A stretch of DNA of 64,000 nucleotides from Rhizobium favelukesii. GTDB taxonomy: Bacteria; Pseudomonadota; Alphaproteobacteria; Rhizobiales; Rhizobiaceae. The stretch spans positions 1,674,001 to 1,738,000 of the forward strand of contig NZ_HG916855.1 of NCBI RefSeq assembly GCF_000577275.2, read 5' to 3'. The notes under the pieces were generated by a model. That model did not search any database. It saw nothing but the letters and a program-made list of their open reading frames with translations, and was not told the DNA's origin. Below are positions 46,906 through 55,265 of the stretch, piece after piece; within the stretch, counting starts at the first letter, position 1, and each line of letters opens with the position of its first letter. A program made the position numbers and the translations under genes.

Positions 46906-47744
46906 CGTCGGCTGGGATAATAGAGATAGTAGCCGTCCCATGGAGGGGAGAATTCCTGGAGAACGTGCTGCAATCGTCCTTCCTCGATATACGGCTTGGC
47001 GATCTCGAGCGGGATGTAAGACATACCGAACCCGTCGAGCGTGGCCTCGAGCGCGTTAAATGTATTGTTGAACACGAGTTGTCCGTCCACTCGTATCCTG
47101 ATTTCCTGTCCATTCTCCTCGAATTCCCAAACGTAAAGTCCTCCCGAACTCGGAAGCCTGAAGTTGATACAGGTATGGGCGACGAGGTCCTTAGGGTGAG
47201 CGGGCACGCTGTGTTCGGCAAAATACGAGGGGGACCCGACAACGGCCAGGCTGAAGTCGGGGCCGATCCGGGCGGAAATCATGTCCTTGGCAAGGTGCTC
47301 GCCCATACGCACACCGGCGTCGTAGCGCTCGGTAACGATATCCGTCAGGCCGTTGTCGAGGATGAGTTCGACTTTGATGTCGGGGTATTGCGGGAGAAAT
47401 TTTCGGAGCTTCGGCCAGAGAACATGGCTGATCGCGTAGTCTGCGGCAGATATGCGGATTGTTCCCGCAGGCTTATCCTTGAGTGCGCTCAAGGCTTCGA
47501 TATGAGCGTTTATCTCGTCGATATGGGGTCCGATCCCGTCGAGCAACCGCTCCCCCGCAGTGGTCAGGGATACCGCACGAGTTGTTCGCGTCAGGAGGCG
47601 CACCCCGAGCCTGGCTTCCAGCTGCCGAATTGTGTGGCTCAATGCGGACTGTGAGACACCCATCTTGGCGGCTGCGCGCGTGAAGCTGCATTCGCGCGCG
47701 ACCTCGGTAAAGGCAGTTAGATCGTTGATAGACTCGCGAGCCAC
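46851..47744 (-). CDS. LysR-family transcriptional regulator (second)
   Basis: A 297-residue LysR protein of the CrgA/AaeR-like type. It has AFTEVARECSFTRAAAKMGVSQSALSHTIRQLEARLGVRLLTRTTRAVSLT in the DNA-binding domain and an effector domain that includes ERYDAGVRMGEHLAKDMISARI. It is convergent with the DUF4405 gene. The short stretch upstream of its start carries the palindrome TTCAATTAATTGAA, a likely autoregulatory site. Confidence 0.92.
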   Translation of the reverse strand: MARESINDLTAFTEVARECSFTRAAAKMGVSQSALSHTIRQLEARLGVRLLTRTTRAVSLTTAGERLLDGIGPHIDEINAHIEALSALKDKPAGTIRISAADYAISHVLWPKLRKFLPQYPDIKVELILDNGLTDIVTERYDAGVRMGEHLAKDMISARIGPDFSLAVVGSPSYFAEHSVPAHPKDLVAHTCINFRLPSSGGLYVWEFEENGQEIRIRVDGQLVFNNTFNALEATLDGFGMSYIPLEIAKPYIEEGRLQHVLQEFSPPWDGYYLYYPSRRQSSPAFAALLDALRHRS

Positions 47745-48351
47745 TAATGAATCCTTCTCATGTTTGAGACGCGATTATTAGCGGACTTCAATTAATTGAA
47801 CTATTCAAATGATCTCACGCATGTGTGATCCCTCATTGTTCAGTACGTAGATGCCAGTTCGTCTTGTAGCCACGTCGGACCACTGCTCAGTCACTGTCCC
47901 GCTGTTTATTCCCCGGAATTCCACCGTCGGGCGATAGGGGAGGCTCGGAATACGACAACTGGCGAGGTCTGATCTCTGTCGCGGCGCGAACTGCCATCAG
48001 TCCCAGCGGCTTATACCTCTCAATGAGATTGATTTCGGGGTCAGTCTTCCGCTGCGAAAGCTGCATTTTTCCTCGCTTTGCTGGCAGGGCTTGGGTTGCC
48101 ATGCCAGAAATTGGGCGCTCCTAAAGAGTCACTACCGTAGACGCTGTTCGACGATGGGAAAGCGATCGAATAGTCTGTGGCTATCCCGCCGATCAGTCAG
48201 CGACTTTTCATATACTTGATCGCCGACCTGCCAGGAATCCTCTTGGAAACTCCGGTATAACCTGCGGTTATTACTCTTGGAGTCTTCGCTCAACGGTTTC
48301 TGAGGAAGGGTAGAGGTTAACATTGGCGAGTTGAAGTTACCTGGCATTGCG
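47745..48351. other. LysR promoter region and gene-poor stretch
   Basis: At 47787-47800 lies the perfect 14-bp palindrome TTCAATTAATTGAA, and at 47796-47808 the overlapping TTGAA-CTA-TTCAA. Both are upstream of the second LysR gene and fit regulator binding. Further on, short minus-strand frames (47887-48102 and 48132-48395) have no recognisable family and are not called. Confidence 0.45.
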
Positions 48352-48919
48352 TCACGAACCCGCTCCTGCTGCGGAAGGGCGCGCATCGAGCGCACTTTGC
48401 AGGGCGTCGTAGACTTTGTTCAACTGGCGACCATTGAATGCTGGTATCGCTGAACGCACAGCGCTGTAGCTGTCCCGCCGCACTTTCAGACGCCCTCTTT
48501 TATTTTGCGCGTATTCCATCTCAGTGCCTCGGTCAGCGCCGTTAGCGTAATCAAATCGCAGGAGCCACGAATCCTCGTGCGGAACGAGCGCGACTTTTGA
48601 TACTGACACTTCGGGTACGCGAAGGTCCGCTCGGCTTATGAACCGTGTCCAGTCGCGGTCTTCGATGAGGTCATCCAAGCCTTTTTCGATATCTATGGAA
48701 GCCTTGGGGTCCCAAAGCGCAAGATTGTCGAAGGCCTCCATATATCTCTGAACGCCGTTTTGAATAGTCTCGAGCGACTTTCTCGTCGTCGCCAAGTTCC
48801 TGAGCGCGATAGCGCAGGCAGCCCTCCGCGGTGTCGAATTCTTCGGATGCATCGAATATCTCGATCTCATCGTCGAAGCGAACCGAGGCGCGTACGCCCC
48901 ATTCAGCGTAACTAACCAT
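48352..48919 (-). pseudogene. Hypothetical protein, possible frameshift
   Basis: From ATG 48919 (MVSYAEWGVRASVRFDDEIEIFDASEEFDTAEGCLRYRAQ) the frame stops soon. An overlapping frame continues with RKSLETIQNGVQRYMEAFDNLALWDPKASIDIEKGLDDLIEDRDWTRF and ends at 48352. The total is 3n+1, so one extra base near 48795 could have split a single protein of about 188 residues. I do not recognise the family. Its start overlaps the stop of the preceding gene (ATGGTTAG), so the two were translated together. Confidence 0.45.
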
Positions 48920-49208
48920 CGCTTGGTCGCTCGTCCTCCTCAGGAAATATAACCTCAAGCCCTCCGTACGACCTTCCGGTGGCAGGCAAGCGGCGCGCGC
49001 CGAAAACTGCGCGAGAGTGAGCCACGCCACGAGCTATGGACGGCAAAGCTTTGGTGATTGCCATCGGAAGCGTGGGACCAGCGGCATCCCGTTCTCCGTC
49101 ATCGTACTTGCCGAAGAAGAGGAGGGGGAAGGCGCATTCCATTGCTGCTTCGGCTGCGGTGGGGACGGGCGGGTGGACGATCGGGTTGCGGTATCGGTCA
49201 CAGAGCAT
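48912..49208 (-). CDS. Hypothetical protein, first gene of a two-gene operon
   Basis: A 98-residue protein (PIVHPPVPTAAEAAMECAFP near the start and GARRLPATGRSYGGLEVIFP near the end). No family is recognised. The stop codon overlaps the start of the next gene by eight bases, a common sign of paired products. It lies beside an AbiEi-type gene on the other strand, so a defence or toxin-antitoxin role can be imagined but is unsupported. Confidence 0.45.
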   Translation of the reverse strand: MLCDRYRNPIVHPPVPTAAEAAMECAFPLLFFGKYDDGERDAAGPTLPMAITKALPSIARGVAHSRAVFGARRLPATGRSYGGLEVIFPEEDERPSDG

Positions 49209-49684
49209 TCCTTGCTTGCACTTGGCTACAAGAAAAGGGTCATCCGGAAAAGGAGACCGGCCGCAAGTGGCTTTCCGCCCCGAGGTACGTTGTCGCCAAT
49301 ACCCGCGCGTTCCTCGACGGCTTAAACCCTGGTCACTTAGAGCGCCGTGCGTTCGAATGGGCGCACAAAGGACGCTCTAACTCTTTGAGCCTACGCATCG
49401 TGCTTTCCGAAAATCGATTCCGATTTTCGGGTCGATGCTGTAGCGAAACCAAGGATCGGACAGTTGTCCTTACGTCTGGAAAGAGTTCACAAAGAAGACC
49501 GCGCTCAATGGACGTACTCGCAGCAACCTCACTTCACCCGCTGGGTGGGAGCGCCTGACCTAAGTCGGTCCCGGTTCGCGATCCTCCGGCGTCGGGATAG
49601 CCAAACGACCTCGCAGCCATACGTTCGTAGATTCGGAGGAACGTTCCCGGAAGAACATTCGTTTGGACGGAGGCAATCAGGCTT
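49209..49684. repeat. Gene-free stretch with a rhizobial-type palindromic repeat
   Basis: At 49407-49430 is CCGAAAATCG, four bases, CGATTTTCGG, a perfect 10-bp inverted repeat set in CGTGCTTT and GGTCGATGC. This form matches the palindromic intergenic elements (RIME-like) scattered through rhizobial chromosomes. It supports a rhizobial host. Nothing coding is convincing in the remainder. Confidence 0.55.
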
Positions 49685-50338
49685 ATGACCCACGCAGATT
49701 CAGTTGTTGACATGCTCAAGCAAGCCGATGGCGCGCTTCATCTTTCGTGCTTTGTGAACGCCAATATTCCACACGAAACGCTCAGCCGGCTAGTCGTCGC
49801 CGGCATTGCCGTGCGGACTGCCTTCGGCTACTACGCGCTCAAGGGCAAGATTGATAGCCGCGACCTCCCATGGGTTGGCTTCGCCCTGGCGCTGCCAGAC
49901 GGAGCCCTCGGCCTTCTCACCGCCGCCAGATTCCATGGAATGACTAACGAGCAACCCGAATCGATACAGGCTTTCGTTCCACGTCGCTATGGCGGGTCCG
50001 TTAACATAGGAGGCGATTGCACGGAGCATGTCGATGCCATCAGTTCTCGGAATCCCAGGTTTTTAACGGTCGGAATCGACAGTGTGAGGCTAGCTGGAAC
50101 CGATGTCCGCGTCACCGACCAGGAGCGAACACTCGTCGACCTATTCATTTTCAGTCCACTTAACCGAGTGAGAGCAGCCGCTGCTCGAGCCACAGATCAG
50201 ACGTTCTTCGACGCCCTCCAAAGGTGCGCCGCAAACCCGGGTTTCTCAATCGATCGCTTGCACGACATCGCCGACGCCTTGGGGTGTTCGGACCGACTTG
50301 TTGCTACGACGAAACTGTTCGGATTTAGGCGGAAATAG
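49685..50338 (+). CDS. AbiEi-type antitoxin/transcriptional regulator, orphan
   Basis: A 217-residue protein with the AbiEi layout: an N-terminal winged helix (LSRLVVAGIAVRTAFGYYAL) and a C-terminal half containing the conserved TDQERTLVDLF. AbiEi normally represses and neutralises the nucleotidyltransferase toxin AbiEii encoded just downstream. Here no AbiEii follows; the next sequence is repeat-rich and borders the recombinase island. It may be an orphan regulator or the surviving half of a lost pair. Upstream GGAGG-like sequence is present near 49672. Confidence 0.75.
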   Translation: MTHADSVVDMLKQADGALHLSCFVNANIPHETLSRLVVAGIAVRTAFGYYALKGKIDSRDLPWVGFALALPDGALGLLTAARFHGMTNEQPESIQAFVPRRYGGSVNIGGDCTEHVDAISSRNPRFLTVGIDSVRLAGTDVRVTDQERTLVDLFIFSPLNRVRAAAARATDQTFFDALQRCAANPGFSIDRLHDIADALGCSDRLVATTKLFGFRRK

Positions 50339-50745
50339 CTTTAGAGACCGATTGGCGCGCTTTCCAGCTGCGACGCACTCTGGTTGATTACTTCTCTCAC
50401 AAAATCCGCGACCAACGAGCGCGTGAAATGGCCTCGAAGACAGCCGCATGCGTCGTAGGAATTTTCGCGTTGCTTTTGCGGAAGCCAAACCTTGCTGTGG
50501 GAAATACAACGTTGCTTTTCACACTACACGTTCAAAACCGCCTAGATGTTCCAAAGAGTGCGGTTTCGGCGTTGAAGCTGGGTGAGTGAGTAAAGCTAAG
50601 GCTTTCTCCCACAGGGCTTCTGCGCCGCTCGATCCAACAAAGGGTGTTGCACACCGGTTCAGAGCGCGTTTGTTGCTTTTCACGAGGCATCGATCTGCAA
50701 CACGTACAGCCTATGTTGCAGATCAAAAGCATGGCCTCTGTTGCT
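50339..50745. repeat. Left flank of recombinase island with GTTGCTTTT repeats
   Basis: GTTGCTTTT occurs at 50469-50477, 50511-50519 and 50672-50680, and GTTGCTTTA at 50740. The opposite orientation, AAAAGCAAC, occurs at 60414-60422 and 60482-60490 on the far side of the island. An arrangement pointing inward from both ends is typical of recombinase or transposase arm sites. No gene is seen. The attachment-like repeat at 50533 lies within this stretch. Confidence 0.55.
50533..50553 (+). repeat. attL-like direct repeat with variable core
   Basis: CAAAACCGC, CTAGA, TGTTCCA. The copy at 60496-60516 has the same 9-base and 7-base arms in the same orientation but the core TCGGG. Conserved arms around a differing 5-base crossover segment are what Tn916/Tn554-type tyrosine recombinases leave at the two ends of an element. 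Confidence 0.5.
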
Positions 50746-51492
50746 TTATTGTAGAGGATTCAGCGAGCGGTTCATTGCCACGACATCATCGTGGGTGGGG
50801 TTCGCTCCGAGCGTTGCAAATTTGCCCATGAGCTGGTCACGCTTCTTAGACGCCTCACCCTTCACCGCCGCATCGAGCGCCTTGCGCATGGTGGGCGCGT
50901 CGTAGTCGCAGCAGTATCCTGGCGTCGACGGCTGCTGCCGCCAGGACTCCGAAAGCGGTCCGCTATCAACCGGATCGAACCCGACTTCGCTCACAATCCT
51001 CATAACAAGCTGCTTCGCTGCGTCGTTATCTCCGGCGACCGCTACTGCCAGGCGACCGGGCGTCCCTTCAGGCTGACCCAGTTCGGCCAGCGAATGCGCA
51101 AGGATATTGTTGAACGCCTTGATGACGGAACGGCCGAGTTGCTTTGAGACCCACACGCTTTCGACCTCACCTGCATCAAGGTCGGTAATCTGCGGATCGC
51201 GCAGGCCAGGATAGTAGTTGCTGGTGTCGACGACCGGGACACTGGCAGGCAGGTCGCTAAAGTGGTCTTTCGATAGCTTTTCGATGGCGGGAAGCGGAAT
51301 GGATATGATGACCAAATCTGCCCCGGCGATAGCTCCGTTCGTGTCGGCGGCAGTCGCTCCGATCTCCTCCGCGAAGGGCTGCACAGCGTCCGCGCCCTTG
51401 GAGTTCGCGACCCTGACCTCATGGCCCGCAGATGCGAGCTTGCGGGCAAGGGTGCCCCCGATGTTGCCAATGCCGATGATGCCGATTTTCAT
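50746..51492 (-). CDS. NAD(P)-binding oxidoreductase, F420-reductase-like
   Basis: A 248-residue protein of the NADPH-dependent F420 reductase family (NAD_binding_2 fold). It starts MKIGIIGIGNIGGTLARKLASAGHEVRVANSKG, a canonical dinucleotide-binding turn with NADPH-type residues, and continues LVIISIPLPAIEKL and IKAFNNILA. In organisms without F420 such proteins act on other NADP-linked substrates; the reaction is unknown. It diverges from an HxlR regulator at 51587 and is probably cargo of the recombinase island. Confidence 0.88.
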   Translation of the reverse strand: MKIGIIGIGNIGGTLARKLASAGHEVRVANSKGADAVQPFAEEIGATAADTNGAIAGADLVIISIPLPAIEKLSKDHFSDLPASVPVVDTSNYYPGLRDPQITDLDAGEVESVWVSKQLGRSVIKAFNNILAHSLAELGQPEGTPGRLAVAVAGDNDAAKQLVMRIVSEVGFDPVDSGPLSESWRQQPSTPGYCCDYDAPTMRKALDAAVKGEASKKRDQLMGKFATLGANPTHDDVVAMNRSLNPLQ

Positions 51493-51586
51493 GCCGATGC
51501 TCCTGTTGCTCTGCCCACCAAGATATTAGATACTGCGGCATCGACAAGAACTGACGGATAAGTGGGTTACCCACCAAAAGGTAAGT

Positions 51587-51961
51587 ATGACATTGGATCG
51601 GGACTGGAAGTGCGGAGACCCGCAACAGCATCTCAAGTGGGCAGAAGCGACCACCGACGCCCTCCGGGTACTGGAAGGCAAATGGAAGATCGTGATCATC
51701 TGCCAGTTGTTCGGAGCCAAAGAGCCACTTCGCTTTTCCGAACTCGAACGGCGGTGCGAAGGCGTGAACCAGAAGATGCTGATCCAGCAACTGAAGGAAC
51801 TGGAGAAGGACGGCATAGTCACCCGCACCGTCTATCCTCAGGTGCCGCCCAAGGTGGAATACGCGCTGACCGAGATTGGCAAAGCGCTCGGGCCGTCGAT
51901 GGCCGAACTGATCGACTGGGCCTTCATGCGTAAGGAGCGGCTGGCATCCAAGGAAGCGTAA
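51587..51961 (+). CDS. HxlR-family transcriptional regulator (second)
   Basis: A 124-residue HxlR protein: TTDALRVLEGKWKIVIICQLF, RFSELERRCEGVNQKMLIQQLKELEKDGIVTR, PPKVEYALTEIGKALGPSM. It faces away from the oxidoreductase at 50746 with 94 bases between, the usual arrangement for an HxlR sensor and the enzyme it controls. The window holds a similar HxlR/redox pair at 3.5-4.4 kb. Confidence 0.92.
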   Translation: MTLDRDWKCGDPQQHLKWAEATTDALRVLEGKWKIVIICQLFGAKEPLRFSELERRCEGVNQKMLIQQLKELEKDGIVTRTVYPQVPPKVEYALTEIGKALGPSMAELIDWAFMRKERLASKEA

Positions 51962-51977
51962 TGACACGCACCTTCGC

Positions 51978-54398
51978 TTATTCCACGACAAACCTTAGGG
52001 CAGTGTGCCTGGCGAGGCTCGAAGGAGACGCCGCGATTATCTCATTGATGAGATCAATGTCTCCGACGAGAACGACGGCCTCAATACCGCGAGTTATGGC
52101 CGTGTAGAGCATGGTCCGGTCCAGCAGCTTCGACCGGACGACGGGGATGATGACCCGCTTGAATGCCGACCCTTGTGCCTTATGGACGCTGATCGCCCAG
52201 CCGTGGGTGAGCTTCTCAAGATCGGCCGTGGTGATCGCGTCTTCAGCGCCATCGTCGAACCGCACCCAGGCACCTTTGGGATGGGGTTTGGTGACGACTC
52301 CGAGGGAGCCGTTCATGAACCCCGCGCAGATCGGATCGCCCGTCATTTTGTCGACAACGGGCTTCCCTTCGGCGTCGAGCAGAGGGGCCTTCGAGTAATC
52401 GTTCTTCAGCCACATGATCTTCGAGCCGACGCTCAGACCCCAATCCTCGACGTTGGGCTGCCTGTCCATGTATTCGACCTCGATGGCACGGTTCAGCTCC
52501 TTCGATCCGGCCGGGCCGTTCTTCACCTGTGTGAGTATCTGGACGTCCATCTCGTGCAGGGCGGCCGTCTTGCCATAGGCTGGAACCCGTCCGCACATGG
52601 CGCGGAAGGCGGCTATGGTCTTTCCGGCCACATCATCTTTCGACGCCGGGAAGAGATAGACGCCAGGTGTCAGCGCAACATTCGGATCGAAGCGCCTGAG
52701 GCCGACCGCCTTCCCGGTGCGCACGGCGGATGCGACGGCCGGAATGCCGGTGGCGTCGTCCTGCCTGTGAACAATGTCCAAAGTGACCGAAGGAATGCCC
52801 GGTGCCTTGACCATGGTGTGGAAGGGCAGGCCGGGTCCGATAGGCGGGAGCTGGCCGGGATCACCGATGAAGATCAGGTTGACCTCGATAGGCAACTGCG
52901 CGAGCACCCGGTAGATCGACGGGGTATCGAGCATCGAGGATTCGTCGAAGATGACAGTGCCAGCTTGGACGCGGCGGCCAGCATCCTCGATGTCGTGCAC
53001 CAGCCGCGAGAGGGTGCTTGCGGGGCGACCTGTGGCTTCGCTGATCCGCCTGACGGCACGCCCAGCCAGTGCCACCTGCAGGTGTTCGACGCCATGGCGC
53101 TGCGAAGCTGGAAGATGATCGCGCATGGCCTCCAGCGCGGCAAGGATCGCCCGGACGACGGTCGTCTTGCCCGTGCCCGCGCCACCGCTGATCACGCAGA
53201 CGCCGCAGGTGGTGGCCATGAAGACCGCCTCTCGCTGCGCATCGGTAAGGGCGTAGCCGATATCCGCCTCGACCTTGGCCATGGCATCGACAACCAGCTT
53301 GCCGTCGAATCCCGGAACTTCGCGGCCCATGCGCACGCCGATCTGCCGAGCGACCTCATCCTCCATGAATCGACAGGCTCTTGATTGCAGAAGGTCGCAA
53401 GCTGGAGAAACCACGCGACCGCTGGCCAAGGCCAGATCGATGGCACTTACCGGATCGCCAGTCCAAGGTGCAAGCAGCCGCTTCACCAGATGTTTCAGAA
53501 CCGGGGAAGGGGAGGCCATGTTCCCTGCCCGGAAGCGGATGGCCAACGCCTCCTCGACGGCGGCCGTCAGTCGCCTCGGATCATCCAGGGCAACACCGAG
53601 CCGAAGTGCTCTCGCATCCACATCCTTCCACGGCTCCAGCAACGTCATCGTGAAGGGATCGGCCTTGATGCGGTCGATGGCTCCAAGACCCCAGACACGG
53701 GCGGCGGCACCAGCCACGCGAGGAGAGACACCGTATCGATCCAGCCAGCGGAAGATTTCGGCCTCTTCGGCGAGCATGCCGAACCCGTCGACGATAGCGA
53801 TGGCCCGATCCGCTCCGACGACGTCCGCGAGCGCCTTCAGATCGCGATCCCGGATGATGTCGTAGGTGGTCTCGCCGAAGCGCTCCCAGACCCTTTCTGC
53901 CGTCGCCCAGCCGATCCCGATGAAGCGCTTGTCGGTAGCAAGGTGGCGGATAATCGCCCGCCCTTTGGTGACGAGGGGCAGTGCCACCTCGGCATGGAGC
54001 TGCGGACCATGTTCTGGATGGAGTTGGATCGAGCCTGTGACACGCCACGTCTCGCCAACGGCCGGATCACGCGGCGATCTCTTGGAAAGAACGAGGGCAC
54101 GGCGGAGCTGCTCGGTCTCGTCGCGACCGATGATGACATGGTCGCCGAACCGGCTGGCATGGACTGACGTGATGGAGAGCTCCCAGGACTGCTCAGAACG
54201 CTCACCAAGGACCAGGAACGTCTGCCCCTCTGCGCCACCCCGTCGTTGATTGGCCCCTGCCATGGGCTCTGGCTCTCCGTTCACTGCGGCCACCCACGAC
54301 GGGACGTCGCGGGTCCCTGCGCCTCGTTCACTGCGATCCAGCTCCCACGGCCTGTCGGGACCACGACGGCGCGGCTCCGAGGACCAGACTTCAAACAC
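51978..54398 (-). CDS. RecD2-like DNA helicase at the end of the recombinase operon
   Basis: An 806-residue superfamily 1 helicase. The N-terminal third has helix-hairpin-like repeats (FIGIGWATAERVWERFG, FGMLAEEAEIFRWLDRYGVSPRVAGAAARVWG) as in RecD2. The motor core has Walker A GGAGTGKTTVV near residue 409, Walker B VIFDESSM near 484, FIGDPGQLPPIGPG, and the late motif SVHKAQGSAF near 745. The start is GTG at 54398, four bases after the preceding coiled-coil gene's stop; a later ATG at 54263 is possible. Being the last gene of the recombinase operon, it may help strand processing or excision. Confidence 0.85.
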   Translation of the reverse strand: MFEVWSSEPRRRGPDRPWELDRSERGAGTRDVPSWVAAVNGEPEPMAGANQRRGGAEGQTFLVLGERSEQSWELSITSVHASRFGDHVIIGRDETEQLRRALVLSKRSPRDPAVGETWRVTGSIQLHPEHGPQLHAEVALPLVTKGRAIIRHLATDKRFIGIGWATAERVWERFGETTYDIIRDRDLKALADVVGADRAIAIVDGFGMLAEEAEIFRWLDRYGVSPRVAGAAARVWGLGAIDRIKADPFTMTLLEPWKDVDARALRLGVALDDPRRLTAAVEEALAIRFRAGNMASPSPVLKHLVKRLLAPWTGDPVSAIDLALASGRVVSPACDLLQSRACRFMEDEVARQIGVRMGREVPGFDGKLVVDAMAKVEADIGYALTDAQREAVFMATTCGVCVISGGAGTGKTTVVRAILAALEAMRDHLPASQRHGVEHLQVALAGRAVRRISEATGRPASTLSRLVHDIEDAGRRVQAGTVIFDESSMLDTPSIYRVLAQLPIEVNLIFIGDPGQLPPIGPGLPFHTMVKAPGIPSVTLDIVHRQDDATGIPAVASAVRTGKAVGLRRFDPNVALTPGVYLFPASKDDVAGKTIAAFRAMCGRVPAYGKTAALHEMDVQILTQVKNGPAGSKELNRAIEVEYMDRQPNVEDWGLSVGSKIMWLKNDYSKAPLLDAEGKPVVDKMTGDPICAGFMNGSLGVVTKPHPKGAWVRFDDGAEDAITTADLEKLTHGWAISVHKAQGSAFKRVIIPVVRSKLLDRTMLYTAITRGIEAVVLVGDIDLINEIIAASPSSLARHTALRFVVE

Positions 54399-54402
54399 CC
54401 AA

Positions 54403-54813
54403 TCATGGAAGTCTACCAGTCTCGGCGATCACCGCGCTCAGTCGCTTCATGCGATCCAGGTCGCGGCGCAGCGAGGCGTTCTCCGCCTTCAGCCGAAGGT
54501 TCTCCTCTTCAAGAGCCATCTGGTTGCCGTCCACTTTGGCCTTCTGCTCGCGGTCCGCTTCCGCCTGTTCGAGGCGTGTCAGGTTGGCCTTGCGATCACG
54601 GTCGTCGGCGTCGCTGAGGATTTCGGCGCAACGGGGATTGGTGCGGAACACCTGACGGTCGAAGCCGCAGGCCTTCGCGATGGCGCTCTTGTTCAGTTCG
54701 ACGCCGCCATAGCGTGGCAGCGGCTGGTCGCCGAGGTTCTCCAGATACGACTCCAGGGCATCGACATGCTCCTGGGCGACCTCGACGCCGCTCTTGCCCG
54801 TTCCTCGCGCCAT
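54403..54813 (-). CDS. Coiled-coil DNA-binding accessory protein
   Basis: A 136-residue protein with a helix-turn-helix-like segment LNKSAIAKACGFDRQVFRTNPRCAEIL (residues 40-66) and a long C-terminal coiled coil LEEENLRLKAENASLRRDLDRMKRL. It resembles the small third proteins that accompany tyrosine recombinases in Tn554-like elements. Its start overlaps the previous gene's stop, and the helicase follows four bases after its own stop. Confidence 0.7.
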   Translation of the reverse strand: MARGTGKSGVEVAQEHVDALESYLENLGDQPLPRYGGVELNKSAIAKACGFDRQVFRTNPRCAEILSDADDRDRKANLTRLEQAEADREQKAKVDGNQMALEEENLRLKAENASLRRDLDRMKRLSAVIAETGRLP

Positions 54814-55265
54814 CAGGACTTCCTCGGAGGAAGAGCGACGACTTCACCGGAGGGAATGGCATCCATGCTGTCGAGCTTGTCGAGGACCTCGTGGTATCGC
54901 TCGAAGAACTGTCTCCAGATGGGCAGGCCACCCATCTGCGCTACGCCAAGGATCATCTTGCGGTGTGAAGCCGTCAGCAACTCCTTGTCGGCTTGCAACT
55001 GCGCGATCTCCGCGTTCTTCGCCGCCACGAGCTTTTCCAGTTCGGCACGAGACTTTTTGCTGGATCGGTTGACGGCTGTCCGGATGGTTTCCTGCTTGGC
55101 GATCGCCGACTTCACACTCTCGTTGCGGGTTTCGTTCCGCGTGATATCGGTGGCGTGCTTGAAGACGCCGTCACTCCTCCTGCACACGGCACGGACGGTA
55201 ATGTCCTCGTCCTCGGCGATCATCGCCTCAAGGAGTTCTTCGAGAATCTGGGCCTTATCAATCAT
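54813..55265 (-). CDS. Coiled-coil accessory protein of recombinase operon
   Basis: A 150-residue protein. The middle (KSRAELEKLVAAKNAEIAQLQADKELLTASHRKMIL) is a coiled coil, and the first part has helical segments with VRAVCRRSDGVFKHATDITR. It resembles DUF6262-type proteins encoded with recombinase pairs. It overlaps the recombinase C gene by eight bases, so the two are almost certainly translated together. Confidence 0.65.
   Translation of the reverse strand: MIDKAQILEELLEAMIAEDEDITVRAVCRRSDGVFKHATDITRNETRNESVKSAIAKQETIRTAVNRSSKKSRAELEKLVAAKNAEIAQLQADKELLTASHRKMILGVAQMGGLPIWRQFFERYHEVLDKLDSMDAIPSGEVVALPPRKS

Noticed and set aside
49017..49325. Plus-strand 102-residue frame
   Set aside because: It is antisense to the coupled hypothetical gene and has no start signal.
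50341..50760. CRISPR array
   Set aside because: The repeated GTTGCTTTT units are too short and irregularly spaced.
53385..54167. Plus-strand 260-residue frame
   Set aside because: Antisense to the helicase, with no recognisable motif.
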